Shown: positions 24,640-36,579 of the stretch, piece by piece
Position numbering within the stretch: the first letter of the stretch is position 1
Layout of the letters: every line of letters starts with the position of its first letter
From: Cristatella mucedo
Lineage: Eukaryota > Bryozoa > Phylactolaemata > Cristatellidae
Reading direction: 5' to 3'
Length of the DNA stretch: 64,000 bases
NCBI GenBank assembly: GCA_009760855.2
Contig: WPIO01000037.1
Coordinates: forward strand, 1,879,501 to 1,943,500
Program-made: the position numbers and the translations under genes
Notes under the pieces: generated by a model
The model's input: the letters and a program-made list of their open reading frames with translations, nothing else
What the model was told of the DNA's origin: nothing
The model's database searches: none

Positions 24640-25810
24640 TCGCAGGCGGGCAGGCGCTAGCGACCCTGTTGAACATACTACTACGGGCGCAATGACCAAT
24701 GCAGAAAAATGACCTGGCTCTAAGCATAAACGACGGTGTACTAGCTGATGGACAGCCTGTTCAAATGTGTGCTGCGGCAGGGGCAGGGCAGCTAGGTGTG
24801 GCGTTGATTTACGGCCGGAGATTGAAATCGCAAAGCAGAGGCCAGCTCCTCCTGTGGCTAAATGCGGCGAGGCTCCAGCGAGACTTTTTTTTATGAAAAG
24901 TAAAGGTACGCAAAAAGATGTGCGCGCGGCGCCCAGGTTAAGTGGCGCCATTTTAGGCGCTCCCCTTTGCGACCGGTCGAAGCAAAGAACGTCGAAGCAA
25001 AGGTCGACCGCCAGAACGTTTCAGGCAGCGCCGGCAAAGCCACTTTACGGTTTTTGAATGAGCCGTCGATAGCCGCAGCCTTTTTCTCGTACCCGCCAAA
25101 GAGAAAGCGAGAGTCAGCGATTGCCGACCCGAGAGGAGAGGCAGAGTTAGCAGAGAAGTACACCTAAGGACGGACGGCCCGAGGATCAATCGGCGGCAGC
25201 AGCAGCAGCATCGGGCGCGCGGTCGGCGTCCGACTTTGCCCGAAGAAAGGATTCTCGGCGATCGAGCGCGGGGAGCTGGCGAAACCCGTGCCGTCGCTCA
25301 CTTGCGCAGCGGCCATTTCCAGCCTGTAGGTGGCCTCGTCGAACCAAAATTGCTAGGTCCAGATTTGCATTTTATTGAATTGCAAAATGGAGATTTGAAG
25401 ACATTGCAGCAGCAGAAGACGGCACGTCATCAATACAGGCGCGGCGACGGGCGGCGCCCGCCGCCGCCATTTTCCTATCAAGCCATTCCTCTGTGCGAAG
25501 CGTCCAATCTGGGACTCGGCGCGCGCGCTTCCTTTTCGCTCGCGTCGCGCCTGACTCGAGTCGGCGCACGACAAAAGTGCAGATCGAACCGCCGAACGGT
25601 TTGCTCTGACCACGCGACAGAGAGAAAGAAGCGCACGTCAATCTATCGCTGTCGGTTTTTTTAATAAAAGACTATGAGAAGCGTTTCGCCGAGCGACGCT
25701 GGGCCGGCGCGCCATCGAGGCGCTGCTCGGCCGGCCAGGCCGCTGGCGGGTCTGGCCCGAAATTTCAAATGATGCCTTCATCAAGTCGGTCGAGCGCGCC
25801 AACCCTAGGC
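24640..25810. other. Unassigned sequence
   Basis: No recognised gene. The plus-strand frame at 25236-25664 and minus-strand frames here have no domain, although AATAAA follows at about 25663. A (GCA)n patch lies at 25195-25210. Confidence 0.4.
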
Positions 25811-25816
25811 GGCACG

Positions 25817-26025
25817 CTACCGGATGAAACCGCGTGCTTTAATTTTCTGCCACCTCAATATCACGTTCACCAGAGCCGGTGGGACCAGGAACCCGAAGCA
25901 GAGCCAGCCGGCGGCCGGCGTGTCTATCCACACTGACCACTGGCGCTGACGCGTCTTCTCCGTCTTTACCGTCGTCTTCTTGTGCGGCTTCGTGTCGGTA
26001 GTAGTAACCCAGCGACCTGTGAGCG
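25817..26025 (-). CDS. Probable terminal exon with a transmembrane helix
   Basis: A strong minus-strand acceptor (ttctttgcag, phase 1) opens a 68-residue frame ending in TAG. It has a Thr/Lys-rich stretch, then WSVWIDTPAAGW, then the hydrophobic LCFGFLVPPALVNVIL and a short basic tail (RWQKIKARGFIR). This looks like the membrane anchor and short cytoplasmic end of a type I membrane protein. The phase matches the phase-1 exit of the CUB-like exon ending at 36580, so it may be the last exon of that gene. The ~10.5-kb gap would be an intron full of LINEs, and exons in between could be missing. The family is not recognised. Confidence 0.45.
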
Positions 26026-26199
26026 CTGCAAAGAATGAGTAGCGACCGATAGGTCACGTTGTCTTACGTTATGTCATGCTGTCTTACGTAATGTTACGTT
26101 ACGTATCTCCGTCTGTAACTCCACGTAGCCACGAAGACTATATGGATGTTACGCCGGAGTATTTTGCGTAGCAGCGCACTCTCGCAGCCTAATCGGCTT

Positions 26200-27770
26200 T
26201 CGGTACGCATTCATTAACCAACAGACTTCATCTTACACAACAAAGAGAAAGTGGGAAGCGTGGCTGAGCCAAGAGAGAAGCTGAGGTATTGGAGTAGCGT
26301 AGATGCTTAGGGCGGCTGGAAAAGATGTGCCACAGTCCGTAGCAGGAGAGTAGTTGTCGTTGCGTTAGAAAAGTAGAAGTCACAGTATAGAACCTGCAGA
26401 GCAAAGCTTCTGCCGCCACCGGTCTTTAAGTGGAGGAATTGAACTGCTAGCATAGTGTCCATACAGGACCTGAGGGCACGAGGAGGCTGAAACTGGTGCA
26501 GCAGTTCAGCTAAGTATGGAAGAGTCCAGCTGTGGCAGGCCTTGTGGGTCAGCGTAAGAACTTTTCTCTGTATCCGTTGATCAACCGGCAGCCATTATTT
26601 CTTTCAGCAAAGAAGACACGTGGTCAAATGTCTGGGATTTTCAAACTAGCCTTGAAGCCATATTCATAGCCATCTGCAGCGGCCTAGTTGCTTTTTTCAG
26701 TAGCCCAGCCAAAAGGGAATGACAATCTGGCCGAGACAGAACTAAGAAGCTGGTTAAATTCTTTCTAAGCCACCGCGGAAGACAGCTCCTAATCTTAAAT
26801 AGGGACCGGACGCAATGCCTATGTGGAAGCAGTCTTCTGGGACCGGACGCAATAGCTAGCTGTGGAAGCAGTCTTCTTAAAAAAAGCTTTCAAAATTTAG
26901 GTAGCTGTCGAAGACGATATCTCAATTTCGGGCGCATGATGATGGTCGCACAACAGCATCATCTATTTGAAGAGCAAAGCCTTCCTGTCCAGCCACATGC
27001 TTGGGGTGTGCTATGAGAAGCAGTTCCGTTTTGTCGTCATTTAGTTTCAGGAAATTTGCCGACATCCTGGATCGAATTTCTGAAAGGCAAGCTTTCAGCT
27101 TATCAGTGAAGCAGGTTCCGAGAGTTTAAATAAAAAATACAGCTGTGTTTTCAGCATAAAAGTGAATTCCACGGGCCTGAATCAATTTTCCCACTGGTTA
27201 AATAAAAATAGAGGACAGAAAAAAGACTGTGGATGGACTCTTGAGACTTCACAGGTGACTGGTGTGGTGGATGAGACCTGACGCCCACACGAGATGGATT
27301 GAACACGATCGGATATGTACGATTTAAACCACGCTAGTACCTCGTCTGTCAGACCTATCGTTATTCTCGATCGTTAAAGTAGGATATCGAGATCAATATT
27401 TTCGAAGGCAGCTTTTAGATCTAGCAGCACCAGAGCAATAAAATTTCCGTCATCGTTGCTGCATTGGATGCCATTGGTTACACGGAGAAGAGCAGTTTCA
27501 GTGGAGTGCTTTCTCTTGGACCTCGATTGAAATTTTTTTGAAATTTCATTCGAATCAATGTGTGCTACCAGCTGCTATGCAACAATTTTTTTCCAGAATA
27601 TTTGACAAAGGGAAGAAGGGAAACTGTGTGGTAGCTTGCAAGGACCTCTGTATCTAATTCATGCTTTTTAAGTATCTTTCGAACGATGGCTGATTTAAAG
27701 GACTTTGGTACAACCCCCTTTTCCAGAGAGTTAAAAATCTCGGTCATGGCTGGCCTAAGTTAGTGTGAAA
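26200..27770 (-). mobile_element. Decayed LINE of a second L2/CR1-type subfamily
   Basis: Read on minus, RT landmarks appear in the proper order. First is the fingers region (SLEKGVVPKSFKSAIV... SYHTVSLLPF, 27565-27747). Next is KHSTETALLRVTNG, then LVLLDLKAAFENIDLDIL (about 27400). After that come HFYAENTAVFF (the YADD box with both Asp lost, about 27150), MSANFLKLNDDKTELLL (about 27040) and a C-terminal remnant. Many stops and indels. Sequence differs from the younger L2 copies, so it is an older or separate subfamily. Confidence 0.85.
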
Positions 27771-27984
27771 GTGAAGACCACAGACGGTGATGGTATCGGA
27801 ACTTCAGGAGACGAGCTCTGTCCGCGCCAGATCACCGCCAGGCCCCTTCTCCCGTGGAGGAGGAACTTTCGGGTTTAGGGAGCTAGCAGGGCGGCTAGCC
27901 CGTCGGTGCATCGTTTTCGAGTGTTCCTCTTGCGTGGAGCCGGCCACAGCGTTCATGTTTTAGATGGCAACTAACAGGGCTTCT

Positions 27985-28155
27985 ATCTGCAAGCGAATTA
28001 ATTGCTCATTTAGCTCTGACCTTGCCCACGGGCACCTTGACTCAGGGGTCAAGGTGCTCACCTTTCTCGGCCGAGATCTTAGCCTCGAGTCATGTGGCAT
28101 ATTTAAAGCACCGGGGTAGGGATTGGGCTCTAAACCTCTATTGGCACTACTCAAA
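27985..28155 (+). mobile_element. SINE family 2, diverged copy
   Basis: 'gtcaaggtgctcacctttct' (A-box region) and 'gcctcgagtcatgtggcata' (B box), then a degenerate tail with 'gggattgggctctaaacc'. A 10-bp inverted repeat (gcaccttgac/gtcaaggtgc, 28032-28057) overlaps its 5' end. Confidence 0.6.
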
Positions 28156-28763
28156 TTAATTACATAACATGTGTTGGCTTCGAGGGGTTGCCACCATTTA
28201 ATTCGATGGAATTAAGAAGCAATAGTTTTGATCGGACAAAGAGGTAGTAACACTTTTAGGCCTTGTCTCCAGTCGTCCTTACACACTTCGCGCTTCGACT
28301 TTCGAGGCATCACGATGCGTCGCGGCTTTTTCGATTATATTCATTAAAAAGTTGATCGAGATGGTGAAAATTAAACAGCGCCGCACGCTCAGTTGTCCGA
28401 GTCCATGTATAAACCCATGTATTACAATTGAAACTAAAACTACTGTAGGTATGGAAAACTACTGTAGGTATGGACTGTAGGCCTATGTATGTATTCGAGC
28501 ACCCTCGCAAAGTGCAGCCGCTGGACTATTCCTTGCCTGTGAGCAAGACTGTGCATGTTTTTAGTGAACAGTGCGCTACTGTCATAGTTTAGTGGTTGGG
28601 TGCAATAACTGCGTGTTTGTGTGTAATTAAATGTATAATAACAGAAATGCGATCTTTGTAATGTCTAACGTGTCTTATTTTCCCCTAGTTTTGTCTAATA
28701 TATTTGGTAATCCGAGTGTAATGGTGACTAAAGGAGTGTTATTTCATGTCAAGAGTAGATGGT
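28156..28763. other. Unassigned sequence before the L2 insertion
   Basis: AT-rich; 'ctactgtaggtatgga' occurs twice in tandem at about 28439-28475. No gene is seen. Confidence 0.4.
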
Positions 28764-30166
28764 AGTTCATGGGTAGAGTGTCTCTTCTTGTTTTGCTCGA
28801 TCTTTCGGCAGCTTTTGATACCATCGATCACAAAGTACTTCTAGAGCGCCTCTCATCTCGCCTGGGCATCACTGGCACTGCTCTGCAGTGGTTCAGGTCC
28901 TATCTCAGTGGGAGACTCCAGAGTGTTGACGTGAATGGACAAAGATCATCTGAAGTACCTCTAAAATATGGAGTACCTCAGGTCTCTGTGCTAGGTCCGG
29001 TCCTTTTCACCGTTTATACTCTCCCTCTCGCTGATGTGATTGCCAAGCACAATCTAGGCTTTCACTTCTATGCGGATGACACTCAGTTGTACCTTTGCTT
29101 TGATCCCTCCCAGCCTTCGAGCACCTCAAATTCTCTAAACTCACTTGCTGCATGCATTGATGACATCCGATCATGGATGGCAGCAAATTTTCTAAAACTT
29201 AACGATGATAAAACTAACTTACTAGTTATGGGCAAACCTAGTGTTATTCAGAAATTGGAAAGGCTGACTTTCAAAATTGGCTCTGCCAGCATATCTCCAG
29301 TTGCATCAGCTCGAAATCTAGGTGTCATATTCCAAAGCGACCTCTCGTTAGACGACCACATCAGCTCCACAGTCAAATCCGCCTATTTTCAGCTTCATAA
29401 CATTGCTAAAATTAGGGCTTGTTTAGATAAGGATACCACGTCTAAGTTGGTCCATGCATTCGTGACATCTCGTCTCGACTTCTGCAACTCACTGCTTACT
29501 GGCCTACCAGCATGTGCGATCAGGCGATTGCAGCTGGTGCAAAACTCTGCAGCTAGGCTTGTCTGTCGTGAGCGTCGCAGTTGCCACATTACTCCACTTC
29601 TCGCCGACCTGCACTGGTTACCAGTCAAGCAACGGATTGACTTCAAGGTTTTGTCGCTCACTTTTAGGTCTCTTCATTCTATGGCTCCAGCCTATCTGCC
29701 TATCTGTCAGATATACTACCCCATCAGGCAAAGCATCGTACCACTCGCTTTTCTGAATCCAACAGTCTAGAAATACCTCGTACAAACCTTAAATCCTTTG
29801 GAGACCGTGCATTTAGCTCGTATGCTCCCACAGCCTGGAACTCCCTCCCGACCTGCATCAGAACATCCCCTGACCTGACCACATTTAAAAGAAACTTAAA
29901 AACATACCTATTTAGGACAGCATTTAGTGGGTCCTTGTGATTCGTCCTCGATGTGCTTATGCGTGCTGACACTGTTCATGCTAACCACATTTGCATGCTG
30001 ACCCTGTGCATGTAACCCCTAACCATGTTATTCATTTTGTTTGTTTTTCAGGCATGATTTTACTTACTATTCTGTTGCGTATCACTTTGCAGCAAATGTA
30101 AAGCGCCTAGAAAGAGATTAAGTTCTCTGAGGGCGCTTTATCAAGTGCAATATTATTATTATTAAG
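28764..30166 (+). mobile_element. L2-clade LINE, 5'-truncated, best-preserved copy
   Basis: An open frame at 28769-29770 (333 residues) encodes the palm and thumb of an L2-type reverse transcriptase. It has LLVLLDLSAAFDTIDHKVLL, GVPQVSVLGPVLF (canonical GVPQG has become GVPQV), the intact catalytic FYADDTQLY and MAANFLKLNDDKTNLLV. The frame breaks near 29695, where 'cctatctg' is tandemly duplicated (8 bp). The expected C-terminus (SFGDRAFSSYAPTAWNSLP..., ending FRTAFSGSL) continues in another frame to about 29940. A 3' UTR, the terminal hairpin (TAAAGCGCC at 30099-30107 pairing with GGCGCTTTA at 30132-30140) and (ATT)n follow. The endonuclease and N-terminal RT are missing, so it is not autonomous. 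Confidence 0.93.
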
Positions 30167-30169
30167 AGG

Positions 30170-30770
30170 GCTCTACTAATTTAAAAAACTGTATTTTGTA
30201 TCTTTAACAGGTTTTCAAAGCTCTAAGTAAGAAAAATGTTTATTTGAAAATGAATAAGCCTACTTCGGGGAAATTCACTCATCGCGGTAGAGTCTGGAAC
30301 TGATTAACCGCGAGAAAAGAGGGACGACTGTATTTTAGGCAGACCATAATAGGCTCGGGCCTTCGCTTCAAATCTTCAGGCTCTTCAAATGTGGTGTACA
30401 TTAATTTCAGGCTCTTCAAATGTGGTGTACATTAATTTCTTTTTAGACAAGCAGATCCGGGCTCCCATTCCAAGGGAGACTATTGAGCTTTTTAGATAAC
30501 ATTTACATTATTAATATTATTTTGTATTTTTCTTATTTTAGAGTACTTTGTATGAAGAGACTGAAGCAGGAAGACGCCCGCCACCTGCAGGCAGCATCAC
30601 AGTCTGTCGCCTGAATGTTATCGCATGGCTTCATTCCCGATCTTTCCTCTTTCCTGATTGCTCATGCTTGGATACAACTAAAGCAACCAGAAAAATATTA
30701 GGTCAATAAGCTGAAAGCTCATCGTTGTCTTATAATGGGTTGAGGTATAAATAATAGTTCTCATTAAAGG
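30170..30770. other. Unassigned sequence between two L2 copies
   Basis: A 26-bp direct repeat containing 'caggctcttcaaatgtggtg' occurs twice in tandem at about 30379-30436. Nothing else is recognised. Confidence 0.4.
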
Positions 30771-30773
30771 GAA

Positions 30774-31652
30774 AATAATAATAATAATAATATAATAATA
30801 ATGTACTTGATAAAGCGCCCTCAGAGAACTTAATCTCTTTCTAGGCGCTTTACATTTGCTGCAAAGGGAATTGCAATTAAATGGTAAGTAAAATCATGCT
30901 TGAAAAACAAACGAGATGAATAATATCGTTAGGGGTGACATGCACAGGGTCAGCATGCAAATGTGGTTAGTGGCAGCATGCACAGTGTCAGCACGCATAA
31001 GCACATCAAAGACGAATCACAGGGACCCACTAAATGCTGTCCTAAATAGGTGTGTTTTTAGGTTCCTTTTAAATGTGGTCAGGTCAGGGGATGTTTTGAC
31101 GCAGGTCGGGAGGGAGTTCCAGGCTTTGGGAGCATATGAACTAAATGCACGGTCTCCAAAGGATTTAAGGTTTGTATGAGGTATTTCTAGACTGTTGGAT
31201 TCCGAGAAGCGGGTGGTAGGATGCTTGGCCTGATGGGGTAGTATATCTGACAGATAGGCTGGAGCCATAGAATGAAGGGACCTAAAAGTGAGCGACAAAA
31301 CCTTGAAGTCAATCCGTTGCTTGACTGGTAGCCAGTGCAGGTCGGCGAGAAGTGGTGTGATGTGGCAACTACGACGCTCACGACAGACAAGCCTAGCTGC
31401 AGAGTTTTGCACCAGCTGCAAGCGCCTGATCGCACATGCCGGTAGGCCAGTAAGCAGTGAGTTGCAGAAGTCGAGACGAGATGTCACGAATGCATGGACC
31501 AACTTAGACGTGGTATCCTTATCTAAACAAGCCCGGAGATTTTAGCAATGTTATGGAGCTGAAAATAGGCAGATTTGACTGTGGAGCTGATATGGTCGTC
31601 TAACGAGAGGTCGCTTTGGAATATGACACCTAGATTTCGAGCTGATTCGACA
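30774..31652 (-). mobile_element. L2 LINE 3' half
   Basis: Minus-strand copy with an (ATT) tail at 30774-30803, the hairpin, the 3' UTR and the last 161 codons of the ORF intact (31017-31502, ending FRTAFSGSL). A 1-bp insertion near 31535 separates the earlier frame (SARNLGVIFQSDLSLDDH). It stops at about 31652, where a second L2-type tail begins. Closely similar to 28764-30166, in inverted orientation about 0.6 kb away. Confidence 0.92.
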
Positions 31653-31655
31653 GGA

Positions 31656-31735
31656 TAAGATATTTATATAGCGCCATCAGAAAATCTTATCTCTTTCTAG
31701 GTACTTTGCATGTAATGCATGGAAAGCCTGCGTTA
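31656..31735 (-). mobile_element. L2-type 3' tail fragment
   Basis: The minus strand reads 'caaagtacctagaaagagat' and 'tggcgctatata'. This is a diverged hairpin abutting the 5'-truncation point of the neighbouring L2 copy. Confidence 0.6.
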
Positions 31736-31739
31736 GTGA

Positions 31740-33194
31740 TAGCATAGCTCTTCATAATTAGAGCAATCCATTGAAGGCCTATTGCTTGCAGAGCAATTAG
31801 TTTTAGGGGCCCTAAAGAAAGAAAGCAAAACTTCTCTCGGCTCGCTACGCTACCAGCACAAAAAAACTAGGCCGGATACGAATTTTGGATGTAGAAGTAG
31901 GTCGAGGTAGGACAATCGGCAATCGCAGCCCAGGTCGTGACTTCGCGTCCTGAAGCTGGCAATCCTTGCTTACCATGATAATCCCTGATAATCCTTGGTT
32001 AACAGCCAGAATAGCATTAGGGCAAACGCCATTAAATGCTCGACTTTCACAATAAAAAATGGGGCTGTTTAAATCTGTCGATCATAAATCATTTCCCTTT
32101 TTTGCCACACACTTCCCGGCTACTTCAGACTACGTTATAGTTCAGCCCCTCGCTTGAAAGTTCTCGGTGGTGGTCTTGCACCTAACCGCAACATCATTTG
32201 GATAAGATAAGATCGAGGTCGCTTGATCCACAGGCTACTGTGGCCTTGACATCGATTAGCGAAGGCTCAGCGAACGCAATTCAATCGCTTCGGTGCAGCA
32301 GACTTTAAAGCGACCGAGCCTTTCTCGCCGAACGACTCGTATTTTCAGATGGCTTCGCTCGCAAAGGCGGCAAATGGAGTCACACTAAGTAGGGTTTCTG
32401 GTAACTGCTTAACAGTAACAGTAAAACAGCTGTTTTTGCCCAAAATCAAAACTCAGTAAACAGCTGTTTTTTCTATCTGTTTTACTGGTTTCTAACGGAG
32501 AATTTTTAATCAAAAAAATACTACAACTGAAAATGCAACGTTCATTAAGGATATGAAATATGTAACCAAAAAAATGCGTTAGTTATCTGTTATGATGATT
32601 TTATCAAATTGGCCATAAACTAAAATTAAAGTGCAGCTTTTCAAAAATTAAGTAAAATATTAATTAAATTGATCATGTGTCCTCAAAAAGTAATGATGTG
32701 CTTTTCAACCATGTCTTAGTTTTGTAATACCCCGCAAAACGAAAGAATCCAATTACAGACGAACTAGAATGTCAATCGGGAGGATGTAATAAAATCACTT
32801 AAATTTTATGGAAACTCCACAACAATGTCGATTCATCTAAAAATACATGGAATCGATTCCGATGAATCTGCTAAAAGGCGTAAGTCCAAGAAAAATATAA
32901 GTGAACAAAAAATAAGTGAACAAAAGCGATTGCGTATCTCCTCCTGGGGAGAAGGAGTCTGAAGGAGATTGCTACCGATCTGGCTACTGATAGAATGTCG
33001 ATTAGAGCTTTCGTCAATGAAAGCAAATAAATATGGCAATCAATCTCACGTGATGGATGCAAACTTCCAGCGAACGAAAGCGATGTGGTGGACCTGGTGC
33101 AAGATGATTGTAAAGAAAAGAGAAACATCACGTTTGCCGAAATCAAGGGAAAACTCGAGAGAGGAGTACAGTTTAACATAATGTAGTAATATTA
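31740..33194. other. Unassigned sequence; weak SINE and transposase-like traces
   Basis: 31905-31995 faintly resembles SINE family 1. 32820-33180 has short fragments that could be an old DNA transposase, but nothing I can name. No gene. Confidence 0.35.
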
Positions 33195-33325
33195 TTAATA
33201 AAAATCATTTATATAGCACCCCAAGAGAAATTAATCTTTATTCAGGCGCTTCGCATATGCCTCGGGGTTCGAGCCCACGAGTTCAGCCAGATCTTGGTCG
33301 GGGCGAGCACTTTAGCCACTGGACC
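33195..33325 (-). mobile_element. tRNA-derived SINE family 2
   Basis: On minus: A-box-like 'gtggctaaagtgctcgcccc', B box 'gggctcgaaccccgaggcat', then the tail hairpin (AGCGCC versus GGGTGCT, i.e. a G-T wobble replacing one pair) and 'tatataaat'. Confidence 0.85.
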
Positions 33326-33329
33326 AAAT

Positions 33330-34670
33330 ATACATAAATGCATGACTGTAAACAACAATAAAGACGGATCTTGTTTGCAAGTTTGGTTCGTGCACTGCTC
33401 TCCATATGGTCGAATCAATGAAAAAGCATGCGTGCGTTTTTTGAATAACAATGGAGAGAGATTTAGTGGGATCTATTCAGGTTGACGCTGCAGTGAATAG
33501 GAAATGCTTTAGCCACATCGATGCCATCGGGCAACTCTGCTTAAACCATGATCTACACCTTGAGTATGTGACACATTGCACAAGAAGAGTATTGAGATAA
33601 CAAATTTAAACCTGGATAGTGACGATATTGATGAAATGGACAATTTTGAGCAGACTTAAAAAGAAATTAAGTTCTGAGGCCACTATGCAAACATTTTAAT
33701 ATTATTGTTATTATTATGAACTTAAAAAAGAGCTCCCTGCGATTGTATTTTTATTCGTATTGGTATTTGTGTCTATCCTGAAATGGATGTACACACTTGA
33801 TTTTAAAATGAGTCCAAATGCTTTGGTAAATGCAATTGCAACGGATTCACAGGATGGGCGGCCTATCATTCACGTGCTAAATGCAGTGGTTTAGTTCAAC
33901 GCAATCACCTGGTCTGACGTGATACGATTGAGGATCCGATGAGACCCTTAGTTCGAGGCCCATTTCTTAATTTCCAGTGCTGCAATTATTCAGTGAGTGT
34001 GTATCGAAGTAAATGTGAGTGAACACACTTTTTACCAGCAGAGATTAAGGCGGCGTCAGAGGCAAAATCCGAAAAAAATCGCTAGTCCCATATTTTTGTT
34101 TTGAATGTACGGCTACATACAGCATTGTACGTACTAAGTACATGCAACGTGCAACTCATTCGATACACGATTCTAACACGATACATCCAGACAGAGGATG
34201 TGAGCGCGCAGCAAAACATGCAGGCAAACATTTACACAATGCAAATTTACTCGCAGTTTACAATACAATACAAGTTCACTTAATGTTAGGAAAACAGGTT
34301 GCCTCGCGATCAAATTTAAGCTTCATTTAGTAAGGGAAGATCGACAAACGGGGAATTTCTGTGTTTGGCAGTATGCCAGTCCCAGGGGTCCAAGCCGATG
34401 TCCAACGAAGTGCGACCTCAATGCTCCGGATAAGAATAGCAACTATCTACGGTCGGCAGTTTGTCGCGTGACAATAGTTGCAGCTCAAAGCAGTCAGCAA
34501 AAATGCAGCGACGATAGTGATTTAGGCTTAAAAAAGAATCCCGAGCAGCAACGCAAGATCCACTTGAACCCGGATCGCGGTGGCTTGTTGCCTAACTTGC
34601 AAAGGCTATGCTCGAGTTAAACTGGGCATTCAAGAAATGTCAGTGCACCCTCAGAAATGGCCTACCTGAG
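33330..34670. other. Unassigned sequence
   Basis: Short AT-rich open frames only; nothing recognised. Confidence 0.35.
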
Positions 34671-34952
34671 CTGTTCCGTTGCAAAAGTTTGATGCCGTTT
34701 GGCAGAAGAGGAGCCACCACTGCCGTGACTGTAACGTTCGAGCTACGGTCTACCTGCTCCTCGCTGCCGACAACTGCAACGCGTGGAATTCAAAACTGTT
34801 GAGCTGGCTCACGAAGCGCGGCTCAACTGGCCAATTCTGTGCAAGCGAAGAGAAATCGCAAATGATCAATACAAATATTTCGGTCAAGGGAAATACATCT
34901 CTCGTTCCAGGAGAGTTATACTTTGTTGCAGCATGTTCGCAAAGTGCTGCTG
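34671..34952 (+). CDS. Candidate exon with a CUB-like cysteine module
   Basis: The plus-strand frame reads about 93 residues. Five cysteines fall in C-x2-C, C, C and C positions (HHCRDCNVRATVYLLL, then DNCNAWNSKLLSWL, QFCASEE and VPGELYFVAACSQ). It ends at a consensus donor (GCTG|GTGAGC, phase 1). The start is uncertain: acceptors before 34671 (phase 1) or 34706 (phase 0) are possible. The spacing of hydrophobic strands and cysteines parallels the two minus-strand modules at 37155-37541 and 36580-36831. I therefore suspect a related, oppositely oriented gene. No partner exons were found. Confidence 0.4.
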
Positions 34953-34959
34953 GTGAGCG

Positions 34960-35727
34960 CTTATGATACAGTCTGAATGCCAACCAGGAGAAAGGAACTT
35001 TAATAAATAGCTTCAGCTTCTAAATATTTAAATAAGGATAGATCGTGAAATGTTTTCTCAAGATTGGTTCCTTTCCCGGAAAAACTTTGCGCAAAAATCT
35101 TTTAAAGGAGTTTCGCTCACGTCTGTCATTCGTTTCGTAAGAATGAACAAACCATTCGCAATCCTGTGAGCAATCAGTCAGTGGCCAGATTCAATGATAT
35201 CTTGTGCAAAATTTTGAGATCTTAACCCGAATCTTAGTTTGAGAGGACCGATACAATAAGTTTTCCACTTACAATTCGGGTTACGCAATTTATTAAATTT
35301 GCACGAACACACCTAGAGATCTCGTGAGATCATGTGCGATTGATTGCGAGTGCCGTGCCATTGGAAACGACGCGTCGTCATATTCACTTTAACGCCGCCA
35401 TGTTCAATTGCTACCTATCTCGAATGGAAAGCGAAGCCTTTCTATTTCTAGCCATTTTGGAACCCAGCCTGCTCGAGCGTGGCTGCCGAAAGCTCTCACG
35501 GCGGTCACTGTGCAGCCTTGATACTAGAAGGTCACGGGCGAATCATCTCAGTAACATAAAAACGGCGGCTTTCATGGCTTTGGTCAATGTGATAATTAAG
35601 GCTGCGTATAATCTCATATAATCTGCTAACAATCTGGTATAATCTGATTTTCATACCGTATTTTGTCGTCTCCAGCCAAAGGATTCGTTCTATCTATTTC
35701 ACCTGGTATAGGTAAGCTACGGATGGC

Positions 35728-35758
<31 letters not shown>

Positions 35759-36575
35759 GCTGTGTCTCGCTGTGTGTCTCGCTGTGTGTCTCGCTGGGTG
35801 TCTCGCTGTGAGCGCGCGAGCATCGAGCTGCAGTCAGAAGCGAGACCGGGCGTCGGGCGCAGTCTCGCGCGCCCGCCCGCGCCGCCATCTCACCACACCA
35901 CCACCCCGACTGCGAGATACGGCTGCCATTTGTCCGCGGGTATTTGCAGCAGTCAGACGAATCGCGACGTCGTCGCCAAAGCTGCTCCGCTCTCCGGTGT
36001 GTGTGCGCCGCGCGAGTTCTCGCTATCGCTATCTGAGCGCGGAAGGGCGCACACGCGCCAAGCTCGAGAGGAAATGGGTAAAAATCCGGTCTCGTCTGGC
36101 GAGGTGAAGGTTCACACAGTGCTTCCAAGGCACCGGACCCAACTGATCCAGCCGTCGGAGCTATGGGTGCCCGCACGCATCGTCCAACCGAGAGGGCTCG
36201 CGGAACGACATCGCCGTCTTTGTTCTGGCCGCCGCCGCCTCCGCCGCCGCCGCCGCCGCCGCCGCCGTGTGACTAGCGCATATTCGGTATGTAGCCTGAC
36301 GACATTCGATACCATTCGCATTCTTCTAGCATTTTGGAATTATCAGCACTTGCTTACTTGACCGCCGCTCCTCTTTTGTCAAATCATGAGAGCGCAACTA
36401 ATTGGTCGCTCATTGCGAGGATGAACATTGCAGGTCTTTATGAAGAGAAGCTGCACCATTTGTGTTCGGAACTAGAGACATTGAATTGTGATGCTAATTT
36501 CAAGCTGCGGTGATGCGTGTGGGGAGAGTGTCTCAAGAACCTCTTGCTGGTCTAGAAATTTAAAATACTTAGTAC
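34960..36575. other. Unassigned; short CT and GCC repeats
   Basis: A (CT)n patch at 35730-35758, tandem 'tcgctgtgtg' at 35758-35810, (GCC)n at 36228-36265. Probably intronic for the minus-strand CUB-like gene if its last exon is at 26.0 kb. Confidence 0.4.
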
Positions 36576-36579
36576 TTAC

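Noticed and set aside
25236-25664. 142-residue plus-strand frame followed by AATAAA
   Set aside because: No domain, no splice-bounded structure, and equally long frames exist on the other strand.
32820-33180. Possible Tc1/mariner-type helix-turn-helix relic
   Set aside because: A few stretches look transposase-like, but no ordered set of motifs or terminal repeats could be identified.
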